From the NCBI GenBank assembly GCA_016873495.1, contig VGXC01000007.1:32290-96289 (forward strand): a stretch of 64,000 nt of DNA, written 5' to 3'. Shown here piece by piece: positions 7,411-16,333 of the stretch (positions are counted from its first letter, which is position 1; the number at the start of each line of letters is the position of its first letter). The notes beneath the pieces were generated by a model that worked only from the letters and a program-made list of their open reading frames with translations, did no database searches and was not told where the DNA came from. Source of the DNA: Nitrospira sp. (lineage in GTDB: Bacteria > Nitrospirota > Nitrospiria > Nitrospirales > Nitrospiraceae). Made by a program: the position numbers and the translations under genes.

Positions 7411-8991
7411 ATGGCTCGTACGTTGGGCGTCAAGCCGCTCACAGTCGAAAGCCTCGACAAGATCAAACGCACCGCGTCTGATCTTGTCCGCCATGCCAGC
7501 AAGAACCTGCGCCACTGCCATTACGCAGACCTGCGCATCGAACTCGTCGAAATCAAATCAGCCCGCTCCGAGAACGGATCCGGAAAATCTGCGTCCGACG
7601 ACTATGTCTTCGGCTTCGGCATCCGGGTTCTGGCCGGCGATCCCCTGCCGGCCCCTGGATATTTCGGCCACCGCCTGGGGAGCGCAGACCTGCCTAAATT
7701 GACACCCCTCCTCAAGGCCGGACTGAAGCAGGCCTATGATCGGGCCTTGGCCAATGCACGCTACAAGGCCGAGATGCGCAAGCGCTTCAAGGAGTTGGGC
7801 GAGAGCCTTGCCGGCTTGCCCCTGGCGCCGATCGAAACCCACCAGGATACCGTCAAGGCCGAGTATGGGATCGACCCTCGCTCCGTCTCACTGGCCGAGG
7901 TCGCCCGGTACACGACCGAGGTGTCTCGGGCCGTGAAAGGCCTGGGCCAGCGCATCCGGTTCAATGCCATCGCGACCAGCACGAGCTTCAGCCGCGAACT
8001 CTTCGCCAGCTCGGAAGGAACCCTAATCGACCAGTCCTTCGCCACCACGTTGGGCTTCTGCTCCGTGGTCGCGGAAAACGACCAGGCAGAACAGTCCCTC
8101 TACGATTACATCGGCCACCAGCGCGGCTGGGAAGTGGTCACGGAAGGAACCAGGACCGAGTTGATCCGCCACTTGGATCTGCTCACATTCTCGACCAGCT
8201 TGGCCCATGACTGCCTCAAGCTGATCGACGCGCCGCCGCTCAAAGCCACGGACAAGGATGTGGTGGTGGTCACGGACCCGCACTACAACACACTGAAGGC
8301 CCATGAAATCATCGGGCACCCGACCGAGCTGGACCGTGCCCTCAAGATGGAAACGGCCTATGCCGGACGCAGTTGGTTGCTGCGGTCGCTGAAAGAAACC
8401 CAACTCGGCAAGTCGGTGGCCTCTCCGCTCGTCACCGCCTATTCCGATCCAAGCCTGCCGGGGCTCGGCCATTATGCCTATGACCATGAAGGGACTCCGG
8501 CGCGCAAAGTCATGCACATCGAGAAGGGGGTGTTCAAAGGATTCATGAACAGCCGCCAGACCGCGGGCATCCTGGGCGTGGAGCCCAACGGCTCGTACAA
8601 AGCCATCGAGGCGTCCCTGGTCCCGTTGATTCGGATGTCCAACACGGTCTTCGGCGCCGGCCAGCAGGATCCCCAGAAAATTATCGGCGAGGTGGACCGC
8701 GGCTACTACCTGGTGGGGCACCGGAACCCGTCCATCGCCGAGTCCCGCGAAAACTTCAGCATCTCGGCCCAAAAGGTGTACGAGATTCGGAACGGACAGA
8801 TCGGCCAACTCTATCGCGGCGGAGGCATGACCGCCGATACTAAAGACTATTTGATGAAGGTGGACGCGGTCGGAAAGGACTTCCGCCTTTTCCCCATCCC
8901 CAATTGCGGCAAGGGGCAACCCATGCAGACGAAGCGGCTCGGCAATGGAGCCCAGACCATGCGCAGCCGTGCCCGCCTGACCGGCCTATGA
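7411..8991 (+). CDS. tldD: TldD-type metalloprotease subunit
   Basis: TldD/TldE complexes are cytoplasmic zinc proteases that trim unfolded or modified peptides. The zinc motif H-E-x3-H is at H298, E299 and H303. The protein is 526 residues, longer than Escherichia coli TldD (about 480), with a basic C-terminal tail. It overlaps tldE by four bases (ATGA), so the two subunits are translationally coupled. The promoter lies about 100 bases upstream. No obvious peptide substrate gene is next to it. Confidence 0.85.
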   Translation: MARTLGVKPLTVESLDKIKRTASDLVRHASKNLRHCHYADLRIELVEIKSARSENGSGKSASDDYVFGFGIRVLAGDPLPAPGYFGHRLGSADLPKLTPLLKAGLKQAYDRALANARYKAEMRKRFKELGESLAGLPLAPIETHQDTVKAEYGIDPRSVSLAEVARYTTEVSRAVKGLGQRIRFNAIATSTSFSRELFASSEGTLIDQSFATTLGFCSVVAENDQAEQSLYDYIGHQRGWEVVTEGTRTELIRHLDLLTFSTSLAHDCLKLIDAPPLKATDKDVVVVTDPHYNTLKAHEIIGHPTELDRALKMETAYAGRSWLLRSLKETQLGKSVASPLVTAYSDPSLPGLGHYAYDHEGTPARKVMHIEKGVFKGFMNSRQTAGILGVEPNGSYKAIEASLVPLIRMSNTVFGAGQQDPQKIIGEVDRGYYLVGHRNPSIAESRENFSISAQKVYEIRNGQIGQLYRGGGMTADTKDYLMKVDAVGKDFRLFPIPNCGKGQPMQTKRLGNGAQTMRSRARLTGL

Positions 8992-10547
8992 TTTCTCTCG
9001 CCACATTGAAAAGCGCCGTCCAGCGCGCACTTCGGCAGGCCGCCCAGGCCAAGGACATCCAGGAGGCAGAGGTCTATGCCTCCAGCACGGGGCATCTGCT
9101 CTGCCGGCTGAACTATACCTCCGCCATCCCCTGTAACGGCGTTGAGGAGCCGAAATCGTCCGAGGCCTTTGGCCTCGGCATCCGGGCAGTCTTCTCCGGA
9201 ACGGACGGCCCGCGTATCGGCTTCGGCAGCGAGGCCAGGGACCTCTCGCCGGCCGCCATCAAACGGGCGCTGGAGAAGGCCCGGCAGAATGCCGTGCCCG
9301 ACCCGGAATTCATGTCCTTTCCGGCTCCGCCACAGGCCCAGCCTCCGAAGCTTCCCGCCTCCCATGACCGTGCGATCATGGACCTCAAAGACGGCACGCT
9401 CGTGGAAGCCGGGTGGACGGTTCTCCGGGAAGCGTTGAAGACCTTCGAATCCTCGGAACCGCTCGCCAAACTGGCTGGCTCCAAGGAGAAGCTGGCCAAC
9501 CTGGGCCTCATCGTGGGCGGGGACGTCAGCCTCTTCCGGCAACGCATCGCCATCGGCTCCACCCGGATGCCCAAGGTTCAGACCGACGAATCCACCTATA
9601 TCACGTCGGCTGTCACCTCCATGGTGGAACGGAAAGCCGCCAAGGGCAGCGGCTATGCGGCGACTACTCATCTGGCCAAGTTCAAAGGAGAGGCGGGCGC
9701 CGACGCGGCCCGCAATGCCATCCTCGGCGCGGGTGGCCAGCGACTGCCCAGCGGCACCTACAACGTGGTCCTCGGCCCGCAGCCGGTGGCGGACCTCATG
9801 ACGAACCTCATCCTCCCCAGCTTGAGCGCCGACGCTTTTTACAGCTGTAAATCGGCCTTCCTCGGGGAAGTGGGTCGCCCCGTGGCCGCCGATCTCCTGA
9901 CCATCTACGACTATGGAGCCGCCAAGGGCTTTGTCGGCACCAAACGCCTCACCTGCGAAGGCCTGCCGACCGGCCGGACCAACCTCATTCAGGCCGGCGT
10001 TCTGCACGGCCTGCTCTCGAACCACTATGAAACCCAACGGCTGCTGAAGGACCCGCGGGCGCGGGAAAAGCTGGGCCTGAACCCGCAGGAACACCAGGAC
10101 GTGCTGATCCCGCGCAACGGCTTCCGCCTCTCCAACAGCGGCGGGCGACAGTTCGATGTGCCTCCTTCGATCGCCGCGACCAACCTATTCATCGAAGGCT
10201 CCACGCCCCACAGCCAAGAGAGCCTGCTGGCGTCGGTCGGTAACGGGGTCTACATCGGCCGCATCTGGTACACCTACGCGATGAACGGGCTCCGGGCCGG
10301 GGACTTTACCTGCACCGTCGTGGGCGATTCCTTCCTGATTCAAGACGGGCGTCTGACCGCCCCCTTACGCGGCAATACCATTCGCATTACGGGCAATATC
10401 CGCTCCCTCCTGCGGCAGGTGACCGGCGTCACGAAGCAGGCCAAGCCGATCGTCGGCTGGTCGGCCGACGAGGTCATCTACGCCCCCGAGATCGCCGTCC
10501 GCGGCCTTCAACTCGCCGAGATTGCCCAATTCATGGAATCCGTGTAA
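8988..10547 (+). CDS. tldE: TldE/PmbA-type subunit of the TldD/E protease
   Basis: This 519-residue homologue of TldD lacks the H-E-x3-H zinc motif, as expected for the TldE (PmbA) partner. The family's C-terminal glycine-rich core is recognisable near SNSGGRQF. The start is the ATG that overlaps the tldD stop; an in-frame start further upstream would lie inside tldD. The pair should form the heterodimeric protease with TldD carrying the metal. Confidence 0.85.
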   Translation: MISLATLKSAVQRALRQAAQAKDIQEAEVYASSTGHLLCRLNYTSAIPCNGVEEPKSSEAFGLGIRAVFSGTDGPRIGFGSEARDLSPAAIKRALEKARQNAVPDPEFMSFPAPPQAQPPKLPASHDRAIMDLKDGTLVEAGWTVLREALKTFESSEPLAKLAGSKEKLANLGLIVGGDVSLFRQRIAIGSTRMPKVQTDESTYITSAVTSMVERKAAKGSGYAATTHLAKFKGEAGADAARNAILGAGGQRLPSGTYNVVLGPQPVADLMTNLILPSLSADAFYSCKSAFLGEVGRPVAADLLTIYDYGAAKGFVGTKRLTCEGLPTGRTNLIQAGVLHGLLSNHYETQRLLKDPRAREKLGLNPQEHQDVLIPRNGFRLSNSGGRQFDVPPSIAATNLFIEGSTPHSQESLLASVGNGVYIGRIWYTYAMNGLRAGDFTCTVVGDSFLIQDGRLTAPLRGNTIRITGNIRSLLRQVTGVTKQAKPIVGWSADEVIYAPEIAVRGLQLAEIAQFMESV

Positions 10548-10598
10548 ACTCTGCTCCCCTAATTGATTCGATTTCCATGAGCAACCCGAACTAACCCC

Positions 10599-10856
10599 AT
10601 GCCATTGCGCGTTATCATTCCCGGCGAAGAGGACGGTGCCAACCACGTGGGCGGGGTGCACAATCGCCCCCCGATCCCAATCGTCCCGGACGGCGTCCCA
10701 AAGGCGGAGTGCCCCAAGTTCATGAGCCACGGGCCCTGCGGCGGGGTGCGCAAAGGCGGCTTCTGCGAGGTCTATCCGGAGATGATGTGCCCTTGGGTCA
10801 CCATGTATTTTCAACTGGAGAAAATCGGCCAGGTCGAGTGGATGACGAAAGTGTGA
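10599..10856 (+). CDS. MTHFR C-terminal-domain (MetV-like) protein
   Basis: This 85-residue protein matches the methylenetetrahydrofolate reductase C-terminal domain family: the pattern C-PK-x2-S-HGPCGG-x4-GxCEV with later cysteines is typical of its metal-binding core. In acetogens a related domain (MetV) pairs with a short MetF. The window's own metF (14.3 kb) is of the short type, so this protein may be its partner. The ribosome-binding site is weak. Confidence 0.75.
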   Translation: MPLRVIIPGEEDGANHVGGVHNRPPIPIVPDGVPKAECPKFMSHGPCGGVRKGGFCEVYPEMMCPWVTMYFQLEKIGQVEWMTKV

Positions 10857-10880
10857 CACCTATGAAACGTGAAAGACCGT

Positions 10881-10934
10881 AATGCTCAATGTGCATTGTT
10901 GAATGTTCAATTGAGCATTGAAAATTGAACATTG
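10881..10934. repeat. heptamer-phased hairpin array (TTGAACA type)
   Basis: Seven-base units such as TGTTCAA and TTGAACA alternate in both orientations and can fold back. AT-rich, between the MTHFR-C gene and queF. Confidence 0.65.
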
Positions 10935-10979
10935 CCCGATTACACGAGATATGAGCGACGAAGCGGCGAGGAGTTGTGA

Positions 10980-11381
10980 GTGAAGCGCAAGGCGAACAAG
11001 ACACGGCTCGGCTACTCAGAGCGGCATGCCCGAAGCGGCGTATCGGCCAAACTGCCGAAGATCGAAACCTGGCCTAACCAATATAAGGGCTACGAGATCA
11101 CAATCGAGATTCCTGAATATACGGCCATCTGCCCAAAGACCGGCCTGCCGGACTTCGGAACAATCCGCCTTCGCTACATGCCGGACAAGACTTGCCTGGA
11201 ACTGAAATCGCTGAAGATGTACATCCATGCCTACCGGAACCTCGGCATCTTCTACGAAAACGCAGTCAACCGCATTCTCCAGGACGTGGTCACGTCCTGC
11301 CGGCCCGTCTGGGCCGTCGTCACCGGAGAATTCACCGCCCGCGGCGGGCTCAACAGCAGGATCGAAGCGAAGTACCCCTGA
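10980..11381 (+). CDS. queF: NADPH-dependent preQ0 reductase QueF
   Basis: QueF reduces 7-cyano-7-deazaguanine to preQ1 in queuosine synthesis. The 133-residue protein is the short, unimodular type. The nucleophilic Cys is C51 in AICPKTGLPDFG and the proton donor Asp is D58; the QueF motif follows from E74 (ELKSLKMYIHAYRN). A GTG start is chosen because GAGGAG lies just upstream and the only nearby ATG frame stops within ten codons. No other queuosine genes are in the window. Confidence 0.92.
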   Translation: MKRKANKTRLGYSERHARSGVSAKLPKIETWPNQYKGYEITIEIPEYTAICPKTGLPDFGTIRLRYMPDKTCLELKSLKMYIHAYRNLGIFYENAVNRILQDVVTSCRPVWAVVTGEFTARGGLNSRIEAKYP

Positions 11382-11410
11382 CCGCTCCTGGATCATTGCC
11401 CTCTTCCTGC

Positions 11411-11534
11411 GGAATGCTCAAAATGGCCGCCCAACGAGGCCGCAAGGAAGCGAGACCCCGAGGCGTACTTTAATTGCGTACGTTGAGGGGGCGCAGCGAC
11501 TGAGAACGAAGTTGGAGGCCTTTTTCAGCATTCC
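11411..11534 (+). repeat. ~123-bp element with 16-bp terminal inverted repeats, copy 1
   Basis: Clearly similar to 25389-25510 in the same orientation. The ends (ATGCTCAAAA left, TTTTTCAGCAT right) are complementary apart from one or two positions. No protein is encoded; the element fills almost the whole gap between queF and apaH. Confidence 0.8.
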
Positions 11535-11539
11535 GTCCT

Positions 11540-12367
11540 ATGGCGATCTACGCGATCGGCGACGTACAGGGCTGTTTTTTGGCACTGACACGTCTCGTCG
11601 AACAGATCCGGTTCGATCCGTCCCGCGACCGACTCTGGTTCGTTGGCGATTTAGTCAACCGGGGCCCCGACTCGCTCTCGGTCCTACGCTACATCAAGGG
11701 GCTCGGCCAGGCAGCCGTCACAGTGCTCGGCAACCATGATCTGCACCTACTGGCCATCGCTGCCGGCGTCACCAAGCTAGGCCGCAAAGACACGGTCCAG
11801 GACGTCTTGGAGGCGCCGGATTGCGGCGAACTGATGACCTGGCTCCGCCATCGGCCACTGGTCCACGCCGCCGACGACCATATCCTCGTGCACGCAGGAC
11901 TCCTGCCCCAATGGACAATCGCCCAAACCCAGCAACTCGCGCGGGAAGTGGAAGCCGTGCTGCGCTCGCCTCGCTATCCTGAATTTCTGGGTTACTTGTA
12001 CGAAGTGGGATACAGGGAGAACAGCGGACCTCGCCGCTGGACCGACAGCCTGGCCGGCCGCGAACGTCTCGGCGTCATTGCCAATGCCTTAACCAAGCTG
12101 CGGGTCTGCTCCGCGGAAGGAGACATGGGGCTCTCGTATAAAGGCGCCCCGCAGGCCGCGCCACCGGGGCTCATCCCCTGGTTTCACGTCCCGGACCGGA
12201 AAAGTCGCGAGGCCATCGTCGTCTGCGGCCACTGGGCCGCTTTGGGATTGCACATCCAAGACAACCTGGTCGTGCTGGACAGCGGCTACGTTTGGGGACA
12301 ACAGCTGACGGCAGTCCGGCTCGAGGATCGGCAGATCTTTCAGGTCCACAACAGGGGGCCGGCGTGA
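11540..12367 (+). CDS. apaH: diadenosine tetraphosphatase ApaH (symmetrical)
   Basis: ApaH hydrolyses Ap4A and related dinucleotides, including RNA caps, with two metal ions. The metallophosphatase blocks are GDVQGC (D8), GDLVNRGP (D37) and LGNHD (N65, H66). The length of 275 residues is usual. The ATG follows the inverted-repeat element with hardly any spacer, so its ribosome-binding site is poor or lies within the element. The stop overlaps the DUF309 start. Confidence 0.92.
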   Translation: MAIYAIGDVQGCFLALTRLVEQIRFDPSRDRLWFVGDLVNRGPDSLSVLRYIKGLGQAAVTVLGNHDLHLLAIAAGVTKLGRKDTVQDVLEAPDCGELMTWLRHRPLVHAADDHILVHAGLLPQWTIAQTQQLAREVEAVLRSPRYPEFLGYLYEVGYRENSGPRRWTDSLAGRERLGVIANALTKLRVCSAEGDMGLSYKGAPQAAPPGLIPWFHVPDRKSREAIVVCGHWAALGLHIQDNLVVLDSGYVWGQQLTAVRLEDRQIFQVHNRGPA

Positions 12368-12885
12368 TCCAACCGCAACCGCCCGATCCTTCCTGGCCCC
12401 GCTACACCGCCATTCCTTTTCCTCTGTACCGGTTTGTGCCGGGCCGACATCCGCACCCGCGACGCAATCCTCTCGGTCATTCCTATGGACGGCCGGAACC
12501 GCATGTCGCACCATTTTTGCCGGACGCCTGGCGGCAAGCCGAGGGGTACCTCTATGGCATCGATTTGTACAACTATGCCTACTGGTGGGAATGCCATGAA
12601 GTTTTCGAAAGCTACTGGCATGCGGTCGGGCCCAAAACCGAACAAGGCAATTTCTTTCAAGCGCTGATCCAACTCGCCGCGGCCCACCTGAAACAGGCAG
12701 TCGGCGAGGTCCGGGCCGCCGACAATCTGATGGAGCGAGGATTGATCCGGCTCGAGAACGTACCGGATCGCTACATGGGAGTGGATGTCCTGGGCTTGCG
12801 CGAGGATGTCCGCCGGCACGGCATCGGCCAGACCCAACGGCCGGTTCTGATCCGATTGGACGGACCAATCGAGCCGCCGGCCTGA
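12364..12885 (+). CDS. DUF309 family protein
   Basis: The 173-residue protein contains the DUF309 core (YWWECHEVFESYWH, then FFQALIQLAAAHLK, roughly residues 70-110). Function is unknown; the domain is a small helical bundle with conserved His/Glu that could bind metal. A GTG start overlapping the apaH stop (GTGA) is chosen, giving translational coupling. A longer frame would lie inside apaH. Confidence 0.8.
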   Translation: MIQPQPPDPSWPRYTAIPFPLYRFVPGRHPHPRRNPLGHSYGRPEPHVAPFLPDAWRQAEGYLYGIDLYNYAYWWECHEVFESYWHAVGPKTEQGNFFQALIQLAAAHLKQAVGEVRAADNLMERGLIRLENVPDRYMGVDVLGLREDVRRHGIGQTQRPVLIRLDGPIEPPA

Positions 12886-12898
12886 TGCAGCAGCCCCG

Positions 12899-13276
12899 CT
12901 ACTTCTCCGGACACTTGTAGGCGATGCCCGTGTAGGTCACGTTCGTCTGCTCGGTACTCCCGCCGCCTGTCCCGCCCGACAGGCTCATGCTGCCGGTTTG
13001 ACCGGCTCGATTCGTCAGCATCTGTACGACGTTGGCGCCCAGCTTGGCCGCCTCGTTCTTCATCTCGTTGCGGGCGCCGGTTTCCAGATTCGCATTGCTC
13101 GTGAAGCTGCCGGTAAAGAAGTTCCCCTGATTCCCCGTCACCTCGCCCAGATATTTGCAGCCGGTCGGCTCGTTGGTCACGATCCTGACCTGGTGCGCCT
13201 CGGGCATGAGCGGGGCCGCGGCACAGCCGGCCAGCAGGCCGGCATACATGAGCGTCCATAGCACTTGCTTCCGCAT
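12899..13276 (-). CDS. lipoprotein of DUF4156 type
   Basis: The 125-residue precursor has a lipobox ending in LAGC about 20 residues in, so it should be lipidated. The mature part resembles the small DUF4156 lipoproteins that have TGCKYLGEV-type motifs, and ends in a Gly/Ser-rich stretch. Two ATGs lie four residues apart; the second is preferred because GGAGG is then six bases away. It converges on the DUF309 gene. Confidence 0.75.
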   Translation of the reverse strand: MRKQVLWTLMYAGLLAGCAAAPLMPEAHQVRIVTNEPTGCKYLGEVTGNQGNFFTGSFTSNANLETGARNEMKNEAAKLGANVVQMLTNRAGQTGSMSLSGGTGGGSTEQTNVTYTGIAYKCPEK

Positions 13277-13444
13277 CGGCATCCTCCGATTTGCGCCCTG
13301 CGTGGACGTTGGCAGAACTATGCAGAACCGTTCTTGTGGAGTCAAGACGCCGCCCACCGCCAGCCCGGCCTGGGTCCGCCGTTCGTCAGCCGCGGCCTCA
13401 CCAATGCTTTTCTTTAGTAAAAATGATGAAAGGCGGGAGGAGAC

Positions 13445-14236
13445 TTAGTGATAGCTTTCCGAGTCCGATGGAAACTTGCCCTGCTCGACCTCTTCTTTGT
13501 ACCGACGCAAGGCTTGTAAGGCGTCGGCCTTGAGGTGGGCGTAGGGCTTCACGAACTTGGGGGTGAAGTCGTCGAAGAGGCCGAGCAGATCGTAAAGGAC
13601 CAGCACTTGTCCATCGCAGTGCGGGCCGGCGCCGATGCCGATCGTCGGGATGGTCAGGGCCTCGGTCACCGTCTTAGCCAGTTGCGCCGGAATCGCTTCC
13701 AGCACGATGGAGAAGGCGCCGGCCGCTTCCAGGGCTTTCGCATCCTCGATCAGCGCCTCCGCCTGGTCCTTCTGCTTTCCTTGCACTTTGTACCCGCCGT
13801 AGCGGTGGACCGACTGCGGCGTCATGCCCAAGTGCCCCATTACGGGAATGCCGAAGCGGGTCATGGCCTCCACCCGACCCAGAACCGCCGTGCCCCCTTC
13901 CAGTTTCACCGCTGCCGCACCAACCTTAAGAAATCGGCCCGCATTCCGGACCGCCTCCTCTATGCTGGCCTGGTAGGAGAGAAAGGGCATGTCGGCGATC
14001 ACCAGCGACCGCTGCGCGGCCCCGGCCACCAGTTTCGTGTGGTAGAGCATCTGCTCCATCGTGACGGCCAGGGTGTCCTGCTTCCCCTGCACCACGACGC
14101 CGAGCGAATCCCCGACCAGGATCGCCTCGATCCCCGCCTGTTCCACGATCCGCGTGAACAGGGCGTCGTAGGCCGTCACGACGATCAGCTTCTTGCCGTC
14201 CGGCTTGTGGCGCTGAAATTCAGGGACTGTCATCAT
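13445..14236 (-). CDS. panB: ketopantoate hydroxymethyltransferase
   Basis: PanB transfers a hydroxymethyl group from 5,10-methylene-THF to 2-ketoisovalerate, the first committed step to pantothenate and CoA. The 263 residues contain VTAYDALF, VGDSLG, VKLEGG and GHLGMTPQ, the normal metal and substrate segments. It is the third gene after folD and metF, both of which handle the same folate form, so the grouping makes biochemical sense. Confidence 0.95.
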   Translation of the reverse strand: MMTVPEFQRHKPDGKKLIVVTAYDALFTRIVEQAGIEAILVGDSLGVVVQGKQDTLAVTMEQMLYHTKLVAGAAQRSLVIADMPFLSYQASIEEAVRNAGRFLKVGAAAVKLEGGTAVLGRVEAMTRFGIPVMGHLGMTPQSVHRYGGYKVQGKQKDQAEALIEDAKALEAAGAFSIVLEAIPAQLAKTVTEALTIPTIGIGAGPHCDGQVLVLYDLLGLFDDFTPKFVKPYAHLKADALQALRRYKEEVEQGKFPSDSESYH

Positions 14237-14262
14237 GGTTTATTCTATCCGATGCTCCGCCC

Positions 14263-15150
14263 TTAGCCCAATCCCGCCTTGGAGAGAATTTCCGGCAGCC
14301 GCTCCACGGCCTTGATGGCCATGATATGGACGCCATCGCACTGGGGCCGCACCTCCTTGATCGTCCGCACCGCGATCTCCACCCCCACATCCAGCGCCCT
14401 CTTGTCTCCGGCTGCCCGCAGTTCCGCGATCATCTCTTCCGGCACCGACACGCCAGGAATGTTGGCGTTCATGAATTCGGCCATCTTGGCGGAGCGCAAG
14501 AGGAGAATTCCCGCCAGCACTTTCACCTTGTACTTTCGCACGGCGCCCATGAAAGAGCCGAACGACTCGGGGTGATAGATCGCCTGCGTCTGGAAGAACT
14601 GTGCGCCTGCATTCACCTTGGCCTCGAACTTGGCCAGCATCGGCCCCTGCGGGTCCATTTCCGGCGTGACCGCTGCGGCGATCGTATAGTCCGTCGCCCC
14701 ATCCAGCTTATTGCCGGCCAAGTCCTGCCCTTGGTTGAGCTTCTGGACCAGTTGCATCACCTGGACCGAGTCCAAGTCGTAGACCGGCTTGGCATCCTTG
14801 TGATCTCCGACCGTGGGATAGTCGCCGGTCAGACAGAGGATGTTTCTGATCCCCAGGATGTGCGCGCCCAGCAAGTCCGACTGCATGCCCAGGCGGTTCC
14901 GGTCGCGGCAGGTCATCTGCATGACCGGATCGTGGCCCATCTCATAAAGCATGCGGCAGACCGAGAGGGAACTTGCGCGCATGACCGCCGCCGTGTTGTC
15001 CGTGACGTTGACCCCGTGCACGCGCCCCACCAATGACTTGGCATTGGCCAGCAGCGCCGCAATATTGGTGCCCTTTGGGGGATTGTACTCGACGGTGACG
15101 GCAAACTCGCCTCGGTCCAATGCCTCTTTTAACCGTCGCGGACCGTTCAT
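14263..15150 (-). CDS. metF: methylenetetrahydrofolate reductase, short type
   Basis: MetF reduces methylene-THF to methyl-THF. The 295-residue protein covers the TIM-barrel catalytic domain only (LTGDYP, QTQAIYHPESF). The chosen ATG overlaps the folD stop (ATGA), so translation is coupled; an upstream in-frame start would lie inside folD. The MTHFR C-terminal domain is encoded separately at 10.6 kb. This arrangement recalls the MetVF enzymes. Confidence 0.9.
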   Translation of the reverse strand: MNGPRRLKEALDRGEFAVTVEYNPPKGTNIAALLANAKSLVGRVHGVNVTDNTAAVMRASSLSVCRMLYEMGHDPVMQMTCRDRNRLGMQSDLLGAHILGIRNILCLTGDYPTVGDHKDAKPVYDLDSVQVMQLVQKLNQGQDLAGNKLDGATDYTIAAAVTPEMDPQGPMLAKFEAKVNAGAQFFQTQAIYHPESFGSFMGAVRKYKVKVLAGILLLRSAKMAEFMNANIPGVSVPEEMIAELRAAGDKRALDVGVEIAVRTIKEVRPQCDGVHIMAIKAVERLPEILSKAGLG

Positions 15151-16013
15151 GTCGCCTTCGTTCCCGCCGTGCGCTTGGCCGACTCCAGCGTGTTGGCCAG
15201 GAGCATCGTAATCGTCATCGGCCCGACCCCGCCGGGAACCGGTGAAATCCACCCGGCCCTTTGGCTCACGGGCTCGAAATCCACGTCGCCCACGAACTTC
15301 CCGTCCGCCAGCCGGTTAGTACCCACATCGATCACCACGGCTCCGTCCTTGACCATGTCGGCCGTGACAAATTTGGCCTTGCCAATCGCCACGACGAGAA
15401 TATCGGCCTCGCGGCACACGGCAGGAAGATCCTTGGTCTTACTGTGACAAACCGTGACGGTGGCGTGCCGGTGGAGGAGCATCAACGCCACCGGCTTGCC
15501 GACGATATTGCTCCGCCCCACCACGACTGCCCGTTTCCCCTCGATCCCCACCCCGGTGGAGTCGATCATCGCAATTATACCCTTCGGCGTGCAGGCCTCG
15601 AACACCGGGCTCCCTTCCACCAGACGCCCGAGATTGTATGGGTGAAACCCGTCAGCATCCTTCATCGGAGTCACGGCATTCAACACCACCTGGGTGTCGA
15701 TCTGTTTCGGCAGGGGAAGCTGCACGAGGATGCCGTGAATTTTCGGATCATGATTCATCTTCTCTACCAGGGCCAGCAGCTCGGCCTGACTGGTCGTGAC
15801 CGGGAGCTTGAAGTCCTCGATATAGATCCCCGCCGCTTCGCAGGCTTTCTGTTTGCTGCGCACATACAGGGCCGAAGCCGGATCCTCGCCGACGAGAATC
15901 GTCGCCAATCCCGGCCTGACGCCGGTCTTGGCCTGCAAGTCCTTCGTCTCTGCCGCGATCCTCTCCCGGATGGTCTGCGCCAATGCCTTCCCGTCGATTA
16001 CTCGTGCCGCCAC
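15147..16013 (-). CDS. folD: methylenetetrahydrofolate dehydrogenase/cyclohydrolase
   Basis: FolD interconverts methylene-, methenyl- and formyl-THF. The catalytic lysine is in YVRSKQKA, the dinucleotide motif is VVGRSNIVGKP, and PGGVGPMT closes the C-terminal half. The 288 residues are standard. GTG is the start, with GGAGGAGGGACCT just upstream. It is the first gene of folD-metF-panB. Confidence 0.95.
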   Translation of the reverse strand: MAARVIDGKALAQTIRERIAAETKDLQAKTGVRPGLATILVGEDPASALYVRSKQKACEAAGIYIEDFKLPVTTSQAELLALVEKMNHDPKIHGILVQLPLPKQIDTQVVLNAVTPMKDADGFHPYNLGRLVEGSPVFEACTPKGIIAMIDSTGVGIEGKRAVVVGRSNIVGKPVALMLLHRHATVTVCHSKTKDLPAVCREADILVVAIGKAKFVTADMVKDGAVVIDVGTNRLADGKFVGDVDFEPVSQRAGWISPVPGGVGPMTITMLLANTLESAKRTAGTKAT

Positions 16014-16333
16014 AGGTCCCTCCTCCTCAACAAAGCATGCAGAATGATGAGTCCTGACCGCTCGATCTTCTCACAGACGCTCAGCATTTATCCTGCATCA
16101 TTCCACATTGGTATAATCGCGCCGCAGAATAACAATGCTTTTGAACGTCCGTCAAGCGATTCGAGCCTTGACCAACGACGGCGATCCGGCTCGAAATCGG
16201 CTCGGACCGCGGGCGCCGTTCCTTGACAGGCTAACAAACGGTCCTTTACCATCGACGCATAGCTCTTCGGCAGGGACTGATTGCGCTCTTTCCCTTTGGG
16301 TCCATACCTCCGCACGAGAAAGCTTCGATCCTC
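16014..16333. other. divergent intergenic region between folD and the beta-propeller gene
   Basis: No gene seen. It carries the folD ribosome-binding site, a stray TATAAT on the plus strand near 16112 without a matching -35, and the plus-strand promoter at 16223-16252. Confidence 0.5.
16223..16252 (+). promoter_or_regulatory. promoter for the beta-propeller gene
   Basis: A perfect TTGACA (16223-16228) is 18 bases from TACCAT (16247-16252). The gene starts about 80 bases downstream. Confidence 0.6.

Noticed and set aside
16112..16117. TATAAT on the plus strand
   Set aside because: No acceptable -35 at 16-18 bases and a better promoter lies 110 bases downstream.
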